A DNA stretch of 64,000 nucleotides from Paraflavitalea devenefica (GTDB lineage: Bacteria; Bacteroidota; Bacteroidia; Chitinophagales; Chitinophagaceae), in the NCBI RefSeq assembly GCF_011759375.1, contig NZ_JAARML010000003.1, forward strand, positions 310,001-374,000, read 5' to 3'. The position numbers and the translations under genes are program-made. How positions within the stretch are numbered: position 1 is the stretch's first letter; each line of letters opens with the position of its first letter. Positions 1 to 8,724 of this stretch are shown one piece after another. The notes beneath the pieces were generated by a model. It was not told the DNA's origin and ran no database searches. It saw only the letters and a program-made list of their open reading frames with translations.

Positions 1-881
1 CTGAAATAAAGGTCCTCCCGGAAATTACCTTTGGCAATCTCCTCCTTCAGGTTCCTGTTGGTAGCACATACCAGCCGGAAATTCGTTTTATTCCAGCTAT
101 TGCTGCCCACCCGCTTATAAGTTCCTTCCTGTATCACCCTTAATAAGCCTGCCTGCAGCGTTAACGGCAGTTCGCCCAGTTCATCGAGGAACAGGGAACC
201 TTTATCGGCAAGCGCGAAGGCCCCATCCCGGGAGTAGATCGCATTCGTGAAAGCGCCTTTCTCATGTCCATAAAACTCACTGCCCGATAATTCCGGTACA
301 ATCGTTGTACAGTCCAGCAACACCAGCTCTCCTTTCTCTTTGCGCTGGTCCAGGGCATGTATCAGGCCGGCAGTCATCTCCTTACCGGTCCCCGATGCGC
401 CCATCAGCAGGATATGGTGGTTTGTAAACCAGGCTGCTTCAATCACCTTGCTTAGGAACTTCTTCCAGGTACTGCTTTCCCCGATCATCGTACGTTGCAC
501 TACCTCCGATTGGATCAGGTCGCCGATCAGCTTCCATCTTTTAATGCGCGACAGCAGCAGGCCGGTCACCGTTTCATCCTCCTTCCAGGTAAGTACATCG
601 CTGGCTCCCGCCTGCATCAGTTGCCATTTTTGTATATCAGATGCCGTATGATGCACAGCAACAACAATCACCTTGCAGTCAGTTGAGCACAACTGTTGCA
701 ATTGGGTGGTTACTGTTTCAAAAGCAGTTTTATTGCCCCAGCAAATGATCATCACTTTGCAGTCGGAGCCGGGCTGCCGGCAGCAGTCAATACCTTTTTC
801 CTGCAGGGCAAACAGGATGCTGTCTGCTTCCACGTGATCCCGTGAAGCGGTATGTATTACACAAGCCGATAGATTTCCCAT
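1..881 (-). CDS. Sigma-54-dependent transcriptional activator with degenerate receiver (3' end cut by window)
   Basis: The frame is open from ATG 881 to the window edge, giving 293 residues of a longer protein. Residues ~1-105 are receiver-like in size and pattern, but the usual phosphoacceptor strand reads VMIICWGNK without an Asp, so phosphorylation looks unlikely. The AAA+ sigma-54 interaction domain follows: Walker A GASGTGKE (161-168), the sigma-54 contact loop GAFTNA (209-214, normally GAFTGA), Walker B FLDELGELP (231-239), and sensor region CATNRNL (~272-278). Such proteins use ATP hydrolysis to open RNA polymerase-sigma54 promoters. The rest of the AAA+ domain and any HTH lie beyond the window. 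No partner kinase is adjacent, which fits a receiver that is not phosphorylated. Start chosen because it precedes the receiver-like fold directly. Family call firm; target genes unknown. Confidence 0.9.
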   Translation of the reverse strand, partial: MGNLSACVIHTASRDHVEADSILFALQEKGIDCCRQPGSDCKVMIICWGNKTAFETVTTQLQQLCSTDCKVIVVAVHHTASDIQKWQLMQAGASDVLTWKEDETVTGLLLSRIKRWKLIGDLIQSEVVQRTMIGESSTWKKFLSKVIEAAWFTNHHILLMGASGTGKEMTAGLIHALDQRKEKGELVLLDCTTIVPELSGSEFYGHEKGAFTNAIYSRDGAFALADKGSLFLDELGELPLTLQAGLLRVIQEGTYKRVGSNSWNKTNFRLVCATNRNLKEEIAKGNFREDLYF

Positions 882-1309
882 GACGATGCCGTTGATGCGT
901 CGTTAAAAACATAACATCAGGTAGAGGTAAATAACGGATCTGCTTTTCAGGTAAACGGCGGCAGGAAAAAAGATCAGGTAAATACTTTGCCAGGGATGGA
1001 ATGGTTAATAAACCCTGAGGCAGGGAAAGGGTGAAAACCAGTCTGTGGCAGAACAGCGGCAGGAGAGCAATAAAAAAAGGATCACGTTCGGTCAGGAATA
1101 TCAGTACACATACAAGTTGGTTGTTTTAAAGGTTGCTTCGTATAAAGATACTTGTTAAAGAAGGAGGCAGCAATACCACATTGTGGTAGTTTTAACAGGT
1201 CAATCCTGCCTTTGAAAATGAAGTAATGGTTAAGCAAAATAACATAAAGCACAGGCTGCTAACCTATTGGTCCGAAAAGCGGATTTTGAGGCCGGTTCAC
1301 CCTAATGGG
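882..1309. other. Intergenic region, 428 bp, one dyad
   Basis: No convincing gene. It holds the 5' region of the sigma-54 activator and the 3' side of the LytTR regulator, both on the minus strand. The only clear structure is the dyad at 1174-1188. A reading frame at 1226-1468 on the plus strand overlaps the LytTR gene antisense and has no protein-like features. Confidence 0.6.
1174..1188. promoter_or_regulatory. Perfect dyad TACCAC-N3-GTGGTA
   Basis: Two 6-bp arms separated by ATT. The same arms, with the same flanking CAA on the left, recur at 27845-27859 in front of the RHS locus. It sits ~290 bp upstream of the sigma-54 activator start, so a protein-binding site is possible but unproven. 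The loop is only 3 nt and no T-run follows, so it is not a good terminator. Confidence 0.4.
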
Positions 1310-2008
1310 TTAAGGCTTTTTCCACTCAGCAATAAAAGAAGTATAACTGTCACTGATGGGAAGTTCTGTGGAGGAAACCAGCGTCACCTTGCGGTTCAGA
1401 ATGGACTTCACTTTATCCACGGCTACAATATAACTGCGGTGAATACGCCTGAACCGTGCCGTAGGTAATTTTTCCAGTACGCCTTTCAGGGTCATCAGGG
1501 TAAGTACCGGCTTGTCATTAATGCGGTGTATCTTGATATAATCTTCCAGGCTTTCAATATATTCAATATCCTGCAGGCCGATCTTCATCATGCGGTATTC
1601 CGAGTAGATAAACAGGCTTTCCTCTGTCTCATACCGCGGTTTGTTTTTATAATCATAATATTCAATCGCCTTGTGCGCAGCCCGGGAAAAACGCTCCAGG
1701 CTAATGGGCTTCAGCAGGTAATCGATGGCATTCAGCTCAAAGCCTTCATGGGCAAACTTTTTATACGCAGTGGTGAAAATGATCATTGGTTTTTCGGGCA
1801 GGGAGCGTACCAGGTCCAGCCCCGTAATATCCGGCATATTGATATCTATAAACAGCAGGTCAACGGCGTGCTGCCGTAAATATTCGGCGCCACTGATCGC
1901 ATCATCAAACGTGTGTACCAGTTGAAGAGCAGGGAACTTTGATACATATTCCCGGATCACTGCCAGGGCCGGCGGTTCATCGTCTATCGCAATACATCTT
2001 AGTGGCAT
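1310..2008 (-). CDS. LytTR-family response regulator
   Basis: A 232-residue cytoplasmic DNA-binding response regulator. Receiver domain 1-~120: acidic pocket D9/D10, phosphoacceptor D55 in FIDINMPD, and conserved Lys in the YLLKP motif (~105). LytTR DNA-binding domain ~135-230 with the typical pattern ...RIHRSYIVAVDKVKSI. It lies 20 bp downstream of the LytS-type kinase gene on the same strand, so the two form a kinase-first operon, and the kinase is its obvious phosphodonor. Length is normal for the family. Targets are unknown; LytTR proteins bind pairs of ~9-bp direct repeats, which I could not assign here. Confidence 0.93.
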   Translation of the reverse strand: MPLRCIAIDDEPPALAVIREYVSKFPALQLVHTFDDAISGAEYLRQHAVDLLFIDINMPDITGLDLVRSLPEKPMIIFTTAYKKFAHEGFELNAIDYLLKPISLERFSRAAHKAIEYYDYKNKPRYETEESLFIYSEYRMMKIGLQDIEYIESLEDYIKIHRINDKPVLTLMTLKGVLEKLPTARFRRIHRSYIVAVDKVKSILNRKVTLVSSTELPISDSYTSFIAEWKKP

Positions 2009-2028
2009 ACAGTACAGTTTTTGGCGGT

Positions 2029-3150
2029 TTACACGTTCAATGTCAATGTTACGGTGTAAAGATTATTATCGGTAGAAATGTTTAAGTCATGTTTATGCGG
2101 ATACAAATGTTCCAGGCGCTGGCGGGTATTGGCAATGCCAACGCCTGTTCGTTCCGTTTGTTTGCGGGGAAACAAAGCATTGCTGCAACTGAATACCAGC
2201 TGGTTACTGGTAGCCTGCAGGTCAATAAGGATGGAAGAAGACTGGTGATTGCTGACCCCATACTTAAAGGCATTCTCTACAAACGTCATCAGGATCAGGG
2301 GGGCTATTGACAGTGGGGCCGGGTCGCCGGTGAGGTGGAAGGATACCGTTGTTTTCTTACCCAGCCTCAACTGTTGCAGATCAATATAATCCTGTATACA
2401 GTCAATCTCCTGTTGCAGGGGTACCGAATCTTGTTTCACCTCATCCGTTACATACCGTAATATATTGGACAGCTTCATAATGCTCACAGCGGTATGTTCA
2501 CTGCGGGTAATGGCCAGTGAATAAATATTATTCAGGGTATTAAACAGGAAATGCGGGTTGATCTGGGCCTTCAGGAAAGCCAGTTCTGCCTGTGCCTTCT
2601 CCGCTTCGGCCTGCAGGGCGCGCTTTTCTGTCATACGCCATCGCCAGGTGGTTTGCAGGGCAATGCTCAACGACATCGTAAGAAAGAACAGGAAAATGCT
2701 CACAATATCAAAATGCTCGCCGCGTGGCTGCCGCCCGGGGCCTGGCCCTGGCTCCCCCGGCCCAAAATCACCTTGGGGCGGAGGGAAGTCCTCCTCCGGA
2801 GGAGGACGATGTTCTTCCATCATCCGGTCCATAGCGGGTGGGGAAAATTCGGTAAACAGGCGGTCAAAAGGGCGCAGTATATAAATACCTGCCAGCAGCA
2901 GCAGCATGATGCTGATATACAGCACCAGCTTTTTCTTCAGGTAAAGCCGGGGAAACAGGATATAGGTATGCAGGTAAAAAATAGCAATATAACTTCCAAA
3001 CAGCAGCCAGTACCAGGGAGAGCTGATCGTATCCAAGGCACTGTTCCTGCCCGACTGTCCGGCTATAAAGAGCACAGGCAGGCTCAGGAAAATAAGCCAG
3101 CCGGTAATATGGGTCACAATGGCCGGGGTTTTAACACGATACATAGGCAA
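2029..3150 (-). CDS. LytS-type sensor histidine kinase with Pro-rich loop
   Basis: A 373-residue membrane kinase. About four hydrophobic segments lie in the first half (~17-32, 46-65, 76-93 and, after the loop, 150-165). They are interrupted by a strikingly Pro/Gly/Glu-rich stretch at ~103-147, probably an extracytoplasmic or inter-helix loop. The cytoplasmic part has the His_kinase signature FLKAQINPHFLFNTLN, whose His is the phosphorylation site, followed by a HATPase fold with the N-box FVENAFKYG and GVGIANTRQRL. A short linker, likely coiled-coil (TEKRALQAEAEKAQAE), joins the two halves. It heads a two-gene operon with the LytTR regulator at 1310-2008. The signal sensed is unknown. The loop is encoded by unusually GC-rich, partly palindromic DNA (2788-2807). 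Confidence 0.92.
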   Translation of the reverse strand: MPMYRVKTPAIVTHITGWLIFLSLPVLFIAGQSGRNSALDTISSPWYWLLFGSYIAIFYLHTYILFPRLYLKKKLVLYISIMLLLLAGIYILRPFDRLFTEFSPPAMDRMMEEHRPPPEEDFPPPQGDFGPGEPGPGPGRQPRGEHFDIVSIFLFFLTMSLSIALQTTWRWRMTEKRALQAEAEKAQAELAFLKAQINPHFLFNTLNNIYSLAITRSEHTAVSIMKLSNILRYVTDEVKQDSVPLQQEIDCIQDYIDLQQLRLGKKTTVSFHLTGDPAPLSIAPLILMTFVENAFKYGVSNHQSSSILIDLQATSNQLVFSCSNALFPRKQTERTGVGIANTRQRLEHLYPHKHDLNISTDNNLYTVTLTLNV

Positions 3151-3327
3151 ATAAACGATTTTAAAAATACGGATAAATCAGTGTACCGGTATTGGGGGTA
3201 AATGTATGGGTGAAACGGGCGCCTGACAGGCCGGTCCAAAAGCCAATAAAATCCCAAAGCTTGTTAACCGGTGGTTAACAGCAGAAAATTGGCTTATTTT
3301 CGCAGGTTTCAAACCCCTTATACCACC

Positions 3328-3750
3328 ATGCTGTATAAAATACTTACTGTTGCTGGCCTTGCTACCTTCGAGATCTATGCGGCCATACCAGCCGGTTTTG
3401 CCTTCAACCTGTCTCCCTGGGTAATATTTTTTGCCAGCTTGATCGGTGGTTTGACAGGGGTATATGTGGCCGCTTTTTTGGGTGATAAGATCCGCGCTTT
3501 CTTTTCCCGGAATAAGCCGGTAAAGGAAGAAAAGCCTAAAACCGGCATCATCTACCGGATATGGGATAAATATGGTGTCATCGGCCTGGGCTTTCTCGGC
3601 ACCATGACCGTAGGCGCTCCGGTGAGCATAGCGGTAGGAGTTGGGTTTAAAGTACCGCTGAACAGGTTACTTACCTGGTGTTGCTTGGGCGTACTTACCC
3701 GCTGCGCACTATTCACTACTATTGGTTATTTTGGACTGAAGCTATTTTAG
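3328..3750 (+). CDS. Small integral membrane protein, small multidrug export-like (Sm_multidrug_ex-type)
   Basis: A 140-residue protein with about four membrane segments. The pattern FEIYAAIPAGFA near the N-terminus resembles the LELRGAIP-type motif of the small multidrug export family, and the middle carries a charged loop (~residues 53-72, RNKPVKEEKPKT). I chose ATG 3328 because translation then starts directly before the first hydrophobic segment. A GTG at 3271 would add 19 polar residues with no family support. A strong terminator follows the stop. Despite the family name, a drug-export role is not demonstrated for this group; treat as a membrane protein of unknown function. Confidence 0.6.
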   Translation: MLYKILTVAGLATFEIYAAIPAGFAFNLSPWVIFFASLIGGLTGVYVAAFLGDKIRAFFSRNKPVKEEKPKTGIIYRIWDKYGVIGLGFLGTMTVGAPVSIAVGVGFKVPLNRLLTWCCLGVLTRCALFTTIGYFGLKLF

Positions 3751-3758
3751 CTATATAA

Positions 3759-3801
3759 AAAAAGAGTGGGCCGCCTTCATGTGAAGCGGCCCACTCTTTT
3801 T
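3759..3801. terminator. Bidirectional rho-independent terminator
   Basis: A long hairpin with one bulged base: AAAAAGAGTGGGCCGC pairs with GCGGCCCACTCTTTTT. A-runs on the left and T-runs on the right make it functional for the plus-strand gene ending at 3750 and for the minus-strand protease gene ending at 3815. Confidence 0.9.
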
Positions 3802-3814
3802 ATTGATGGATGCA

Positions 3815-6409
3815 TTATTGCTCTTTGATCACCTTGATCATGCGTTTTTCAGTAGTCGTTACCAGGGTCAGCACATAAGTACCTGCGCCCGGTCTTTGAA
3901 CGCCCGGTATGTCAATAATGGTATTGCCTTTGGGCAGTACTACCTTTTGCTGCATCACCAGCCTGCCATTCATATCAGTTAAAGTGATCACACCTTCCTG
4001 TACCTGCGGGGAAGTGATGTCTGCCTGTAATTGACGGCGGAAAGGGTTCTGCAATACTTTCACCAGTAATTCAGGGTAAACATGTTCCAGCTTCACGATC
4101 GTGCTATAAGTATACCGGCCATTATGATCAATCATCTTCAACCGGTAATAAAATACCGTCTGACCTGTATTGCCCACATTGTCTGTATACCGGTAATTTT
4201 TATTGCCGGTGGTAGTGCCGGAGGCGGCTACCTGACCCACCGTAGTGAAGTTAATGCCATCTGCACTGCGTTGTATATCGAAGAAAGCAGTGCCTTCTTC
4301 GGCAGCCGTTGTCCATTGCAACAGGTTGCCTTTGCCCGATTGGGTGCCGCTGAATTGCAACAACCGTAAGGGGAGGGCAAAAGAACCGGTATGTACAAAG
4401 AAGCCGCTGAATCCGGTTACGGCAAAACTGATCTCCCACCGGTTACCACCGGAGTTCCATATAATAGAACCATCTGCAGGATTAATATACTCGGCGGAAC
4501 CGGAATAAGAACCGGGTATACCGGTGCCGCTGGTGCCATGGAATTGGGTAATACGCAGGTTGGCAATGCCGGCTGCATCGCCGGAGCCTGTTGGCAGGTC
4601 GGGGTACACGCCATTGGCTGCATTATACGCATCAAATTCCGCCTGTGTATAATACAGGGTAATCGTGGCGGTGGCCGTAGCGGCATTGGTGGCAGGCTCT
4701 ATATCATAGTGGCGTTCACAATAGGGCTGGCTATTGATAGTGGGTACTCCCGATTCATATTTGGCACATACATTAATGGTTCCCGAAACAGGCGACACAC
4801 CGGTTGGTAATATATAGGCGATATCATTACACGAGGCATCAGAATAGCCGGTTCCCAAAGCGGATACTGTACCGCTGATACAAACCTGCGTTCCGCCTGC
4901 TGTGCCGGCCAGAGTATAAACTTCGCCGGGTGTCATTGGTGATACACAGCCATTGGCTACAAACCCACGGGCCGTTACATCGTTGCCGCCGGTAATATCG
5001 CCTGCGCCCAGTGTACGGGATACCTGTCCCGCACTTATGGCATAGTGCATAACAGCGCCGGAGCTGATAATATGGGTCAGTTGCTGGCCGTGGCCCAGTT
5101 CATGTAAGGCCACGGATTCAAAATCAACGGCTGAAGCAATCGGCAGGCCAGGCCCGAATTCCCAGGGTCTGGCGCCATCAAAAGTGACGTCTATTTCTGA
5201 GACCCACCAGATATCCTCTGCGCAACCAGTATACCTTGAAACACATACGCCCAATATGCCAGCCCCGAGTTCACTGCCTATATCAAACCTCACAATATTG
5301 ATCCCGTCGCCGGCTGCTGCATTGGTAGCGGTAGTGGCGCCCACGCGCCAGTTCATCCCTGTATTACAGGTCCAGGTATTCATGGCGCGTACAAAAGCTG
5401 CATTGGCGCCGGTGCCGGCAAAGCCTGTTTCCATCTGGAAAGTATATCCCCCCAATGAATTTTCATTAGCGTGAGTTGGAATGCGGGAGGCGCTGTTATA
5501 GGAAATATTGCTATAAGCATAAGGGATGATCAGTGTGCCGGCGCTGGTATCCATGGCGGGATCGCTGTTGGTAACACGGATCTGTCCCGATCCGGCAGGC
5601 GTACCCGTGGTACTAACAGAGGGAACCATTACCTGGATCTCCGTATCGGTCCACGATACATAATCGGTTGCCAATGGCTGTACCCAGGAAGCGCCGCCAT
5701 TATTACCATTGCGGAATTCTACAACACCCGTTCCCTGGGTGGCGCCAAACCCGGTACCGGTGATCGTCAATATGGCATCTGTGCCGGCTGGTATAGAAGC
5801 AGGAGAGAAACCAGTGATGGTAGGGGTGACCAACGTACCGAGTAACGTAGTTTCTTTATGGTTAAAAAGTTCGGCGCTCTCCCGCACCCTTGTTTCTGTT
5901 TTCGTTAATTGTTTGATAGCCGCTGCCGCATCATCAATGGTAGTATACCGGGTAAAAGGATCGGCGGCTCTTTGTTGCCGGGTATCATAAGCGATAAATC
6001 CCTGCATGCTGCTGTATACCATATAAGAGGTACCACGGCTGGTACTATTCTTTATTGTGGAGGGCATACAGAAAAATATACCTGCCTGTCCTGTAGACAG
6101 ACTGAGGTAAGAAGAATAGACATCCATCCGGTAACCCAACCGGCCGCCGTGTGTAATGATCTCTATTTCCTCACCCACAAGAGTTCCTTTGAATGTGCGG
6201 TATACAACCACCCGGTTGGATGTATAAATATTGCCGGTGCCCGGCTCAGCAAAACTGGTTTGTGCTATCACTTTCCCTTCAGCAATAAGGGTGGAATGGT
6301 CTACCCGTTGTGTCAATGATACCGGGTACAATTCATTGGCCGATGCAAAAGGCTGAAACGCAAAAGAGAGAATAAACAGTAATGGTACACTGAGTAAATG
6401 GTTTTTCAT
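3815..6409 (-). CDS. Secreted metzincin-like zinc metalloprotease with TIG domain and T9SS sorting tail
   Basis: An 864-residue secreted protein with a Sec signal peptide at 1-~24 (ends FASANE). A TIG/IPT domain lies at ~195-295 (TITGFSPASIPAGTDAILTI). The protease site is HELGHGQQLTH (H436, E437, H440, H446) followed by a Met-turn candidate AVMHY ~10 residues later. In matrixin-type metzincins the motif is HExxHxxGxxH; here the Gly is Gln. A C-terminal T9SS type A-like domain (last ~80 residues, ending MIKVIKEQ) indicates export through the type IX system and surface attachment or release. The N-terminal 25-190 region is unassigned. A monocistronic unit, bounded by the terminator at 3759-3801. 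Substrate unknown. Confidence 0.82.
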   Translation of the reverse strand: MKNHLLSVPLLFILSFAFQPFASANELYPVSLTQRVDHSTLIAEGKVIAQTSFAEPGTGNIYTSNRVVVYRTFKGTLVGEEIEIITHGGRLGYRMDVYSSYLSLSTGQAGIFFCMPSTIKNSTSRGTSYMVYSSMQGFIAYDTRQQRAADPFTRYTTIDDAAAAIKQLTKTETRVRESAELFNHKETTLLGTLVTPTITGFSPASIPAGTDAILTITGTGFGATQGTGVVEFRNGNNGGASWVQPLATDYVSWTDTEIQVMVPSVSTTGTPAGSGQIRVTNSDPAMDTSAGTLIIPYAYSNISYNSASRIPTHANENSLGGYTFQMETGFAGTGANAAFVRAMNTWTCNTGMNWRVGATTATNAAAGDGINIVRFDIGSELGAGILGVCVSRYTGCAEDIWWVSEIDVTFDGARPWEFGPGLPIASAVDFESVALHELGHGQQLTHIISSGAVMHYAISAGQVSRTLGAGDITGGNDVTARGFVANGCVSPMTPGEVYTLAGTAGGTQVCISGTVSALGTGYSDASCNDIAYILPTGVSPVSGTINVCAKYESGVPTINSQPYCERHYDIEPATNAATATATITLYYTQAEFDAYNAANGVYPDLPTGSGDAAGIANLRITQFHGTSGTGIPGSYSGSAEYINPADGSIIWNSGGNRWEISFAVTGFSGFFVHTGSFALPLRLLQFSGTQSGKGNLLQWTTAAEEGTAFFDIQRSADGINFTTVGQVAASGTTTGNKNYRYTDNVGNTGQTVFYYRLKMIDHNGRYTYSTIVKLEHVYPELLVKVLQNPFRRQLQADITSPQVQEGVITLTDMNGRLVMQQKVVLPKGNTIIDIPGVQRPGAGTYVLTLVTTTEKRMIKVIKEQ

Positions 6410-6565
6410 AATCGAGGGTTAAAGATGCTGATAAGGGTAGAAACGTAAAAAAAGACTTTATAGTTTGCTCACCATAAAGATTCCCTTACACATTTTTATT
6501 ATATATGTAATATAGACATATCCCGGCAATAACATACAACTATATACCATTACTTAAATAAAAAA

Positions 6566-6609
6566 TGTGTGGGTTCAATACAATAAACTGTTTGTATTGA
6601 ACCCACACA
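6566..6609 (-). terminator. Rho-independent terminator of the DinB-like gene
   Basis: A perfect 17-bp stem (6566-6582 with 6593-6609) and 10-nt loop. On the minus strand the stem is followed by ATTTTTTATTT. It ends the transcript of the gene at 6658-7155 before the protease gene promoter region. Confidence 0.92.
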
Positions 6610-6657
6610 ATAAGTATCATGGCATTACTTTCCGTCAGTATAAGTTATCCCCCCTGA

Positions 6658-7155
6658 TTAAAAGTCCATCTCATCGGCACTGGGGCCATAGCTTCCGGGG
6701 ATAGGCACATTCAGCAGACGCAGGTAGACACCCAGTTGGGCCCGGTGATGAACGATCTGGCAATACGACATACGGATCACTTCCGCTTTACTGTTCACGC
6801 TATAGACCTGGTTGCCGTTACGTAAAGTCCAGTCAGCTTCCAGGTCTTCTTCAGTGGCCTTTTCCAGGTGGCTACGGCCATCTGCCAGGCTTTGTTCAAA
6901 ATAGGTCAGCAGGTCCTTTGTATTATTAATAGCGGGTACTGAATAAGGGTTTTGGGCAAAATCCAGTTCACTGGTGGTCAGCGTCATGCTTACCCAGGAG
7001 GGCAACTCCGCAATATGGGTGGCCAGCCGGCGGATGCTCATGCTTTTCTCATGGGGCTGCCAGTCATACCGGTCATCCGGCACGCGCGCCAGCATCTTAC
7101 GGGTGGTTTCGGCTTCCTGGTTCATTTCCTTCAGTAGTGTTTGAATAGGTGACAT
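6658..7155 (-). CDS. DinB-like (DinB_2) metal-binding four-helix protein
   Basis: A 165-residue protein with the DinB fold signature: an N-terminal helix with conserved residues around WQPHEKSMSIRRLATHIAEL (His47 as first ligand), and the C-terminal IVHHRAQLGVYLR motif (His136/137). These provide the usual three-His metal site. DinB/YfiT-family members are putative metal-dependent thiol-dependent transferases, often damage- or stress-linked in Firmicutes; the Bacteroidota paralogues are mostly uncharacterised. It stands alone, with the terminator at 6566-6609. Specific substrate not inferable. Confidence 0.85.
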   Translation of the reverse strand: MSPIQTLLKEMNQEAETTRKMLARVPDDRYDWQPHEKSMSIRRLATHIAELPSWVSMTLTTSELDFAQNPYSVPAINNTKDLLTYFEQSLADGRSHLEKATEEDLEADWTLRNGNQVYSVNSKAEVIRMSYCQIVHHRAQLGVYLRLLNVPIPGSYGPSADEMDF

Positions 7156-7239
7156 AGTTTGTTGTTTTAATACTACAAAGGAAATACCGGGTAGTGACAG
7201 CCCTATGTCAGGAGGATGGCAGGAGTTGTAAATATATTT

Positions 7240-8577
7240 TTATAGCTTTCCGGCTTTCAGCTTCTTCAGGGTTTCCTGGTATTTACGGGCATCCAGTCCC
7301 CGTTCTTCCCGGAGGGCAATGGCTTTTTCTTCCAGTTCGATGGCCCTGGTGGTATTACCTTCCACTTTGTACAATAACCTGGCCCAAAGATCCATTGTGT
7401 CAGGATTATCGAAAAAGCTATTGGCATGTGCGACCCAGTCAAGGGCTTTGCGCAGGTAGCGGGTATCATTCGTCATCTCATATACAGTCCGGACGCCATT
7501 GGTCAGGACATTGCAGATCTCCTGTGCTTCCCCGCTTACGCTGACTGTTTTCCGGACAGTAAAACGCTGACCGGTCTTAATGGTGTCGCCCGGTATCGTC
7601 TTTAAGAGGGCGAGTCGTTTCAGTGAATCCTTTTCTTTTACTTCCGACGGATTACGTGTCATGTAATATTGATCATAGTAAGTAGCGGCAAGCACCACGA
7701 ACTTTTTTGTATTAGCCGTGCGGCGGTAATATTCCATCCTGTTGTAAGTATAGGCCTGTTCACCGGCTTCGCGGTCGTCGTGAATGGCTTTGGAAAAATC
7801 AGCTACCTGTTCGGCAAGTTGATCATTCCGCTGGCCGACGGCCAGCGTGAGGGTCTTGGCAATGACCTGCCGGTTGATCTCCTGTCTTTCGGACAGGGGC
7901 AAGGCATACCACGCGGCTGTGAAAAGCTCCTGGTTATGGCGCAGGGCTTTGTCGGCGCCGGATCCCAATATAGGGCAGGCGCGGGCTATCCCTTGCAATA
8001 CAGTAGCAGATCGCAAAGAATCCTTTGACAACCTGGATACATACAATGCCAGTAACCTATCAGTAGGCATCCTTAATGCTCTTCGGGCGCTGATCAGTGC
8101 ATACAACTCATCATTGCTCAACTTGCCTTCGAGGCCGGTTTTTTCCAGCGCCCGCATCTTTTCCCCTTCCGGCTTTTTCAGGAGCGCCGTTTTTCCTTCT
8201 GCTATATAATCCTGGTAGCGGGTAGTGCTCCTGCTCATACGGTGTATCAGCGTACCCTGTTCATCCAGGAACAATACAATATTACCTTCCTGGTAATTAT
8301 ACGATCTTTTCACTTCATCGCGGTCTGCATGGTCCACGCCGATGCGTAATACCACAAAACTGTCCGCCAGGTATTGTTGTAATGCAGGAGCCTCCAATGC
8401 TTTTTCCGCAGCCATATTACAGTCAGCACAGGTCGCTGATTCTACCAGCAGGGCAATCATCTTATTATAGGAAGCAGCGGTTTGCCTGGCTTCTTCCAGG
8501 GAAGTACCGGCAGGAAGGATTTGTGTAAAAACGTGCAGGGGAGCAGCCAGTACCAATACCAGCAAAATTCTTTTCAT
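7240..8577 (-). CDS. Secreted thioredoxin-fold protein with helical C-terminal region
   Basis: A 445-residue protein with a signal peptide at 1-~19 (LVLVLAAPLHVFTQ). Residues ~25-125 form a thioredoxin-like domain with a CxxC-type pair CADC (C50-C53) and the pattern DSFVVLRIGVD...NIVLFLDEQG typical of thioredoxin_7/DUF255-like domains. The remaining ~300 residues are alpha-helical and TPR-like, with pairs such as YLRKALDWVAHANSFF and RAIELEEKAIALREE near the end. Likely a periplasmic disulfide/thiol protein or a folding factor; no enzyme assignment is possible. It lies upstream of and divergent from the BlaI gene (147 bp between starts), so the two share a promoter region. Confidence 0.7.
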   Translation of the reverse strand: MKRILLVLVLAAPLHVFTQILPAGTSLEEARQTAASYNKMIALLVESATCADCNMAAEKALEAPALQQYLADSFVVLRIGVDHADRDEVKRSYNYQEGNIVLFLDEQGTLIHRMSRSTTRYQDYIAEGKTALLKKPEGEKMRALEKTGLEGKLSNDELYALISARRALRMPTDRLLALYVSRLSKDSLRSATVLQGIARACPILGSGADKALRHNQELFTAAWYALPLSERQEINRQVIAKTLTLAVGQRNDQLAEQVADFSKAIHDDREAGEQAYTYNRMEYYRRTANTKKFVVLAATYYDQYYMTRNPSEVKEKDSLKRLALLKTIPGDTIKTGQRFTVRKTVSVSGEAQEICNVLTNGVRTVYEMTNDTRYLRKALDWVAHANSFFDNPDTMDLWARLLYKVEGNTTRAIELEEKAIALREERGLDARKYQETLKKLKAGKL

Positions 8578-8690
8578 ATATGAATCGTGTTTCGGGTATT
8601 GGCAATATAAACAATTCCTCCCGCCCGGTTATATTTTTCCGGTAGCTACCACCGGCCCGGATAAATTTTATAAAAAATATGAGGTATTCC

Positions 8691-8720
8691 TTGTTTCGTA
8701 CGAAAAGTTTCCTACCTTTA
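8691..8720 (+). promoter_or_regulatory. Bacteroidota-type promoter with overlapping BlaI-like operator
   Basis: TTG at 8691-8693, then 19 bp, then TAccTTTA at 8713-8720, which fits the TTTG-N19-21-TAnnTTTG promoter of this phylum. Between the boxes lies a perfect 12-bp palindrome TTTCGTACGAAA (8694-8705), a natural operator position for autorepression by the BlaI protein encoded directly downstream. The BlaI ATG is at 8725, only 4 nt after the -7 box, so the mRNA would be leaderless or nearly so. Confidence 0.65.
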
Positions 8721-8724
8721 ATTC

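Noticed and set aside
3271..3327. Upstream GTG start for the small membrane protein
   Set aside because: It adds 19 polar residues before the first membrane segment; ATG 3328 suits the family better.
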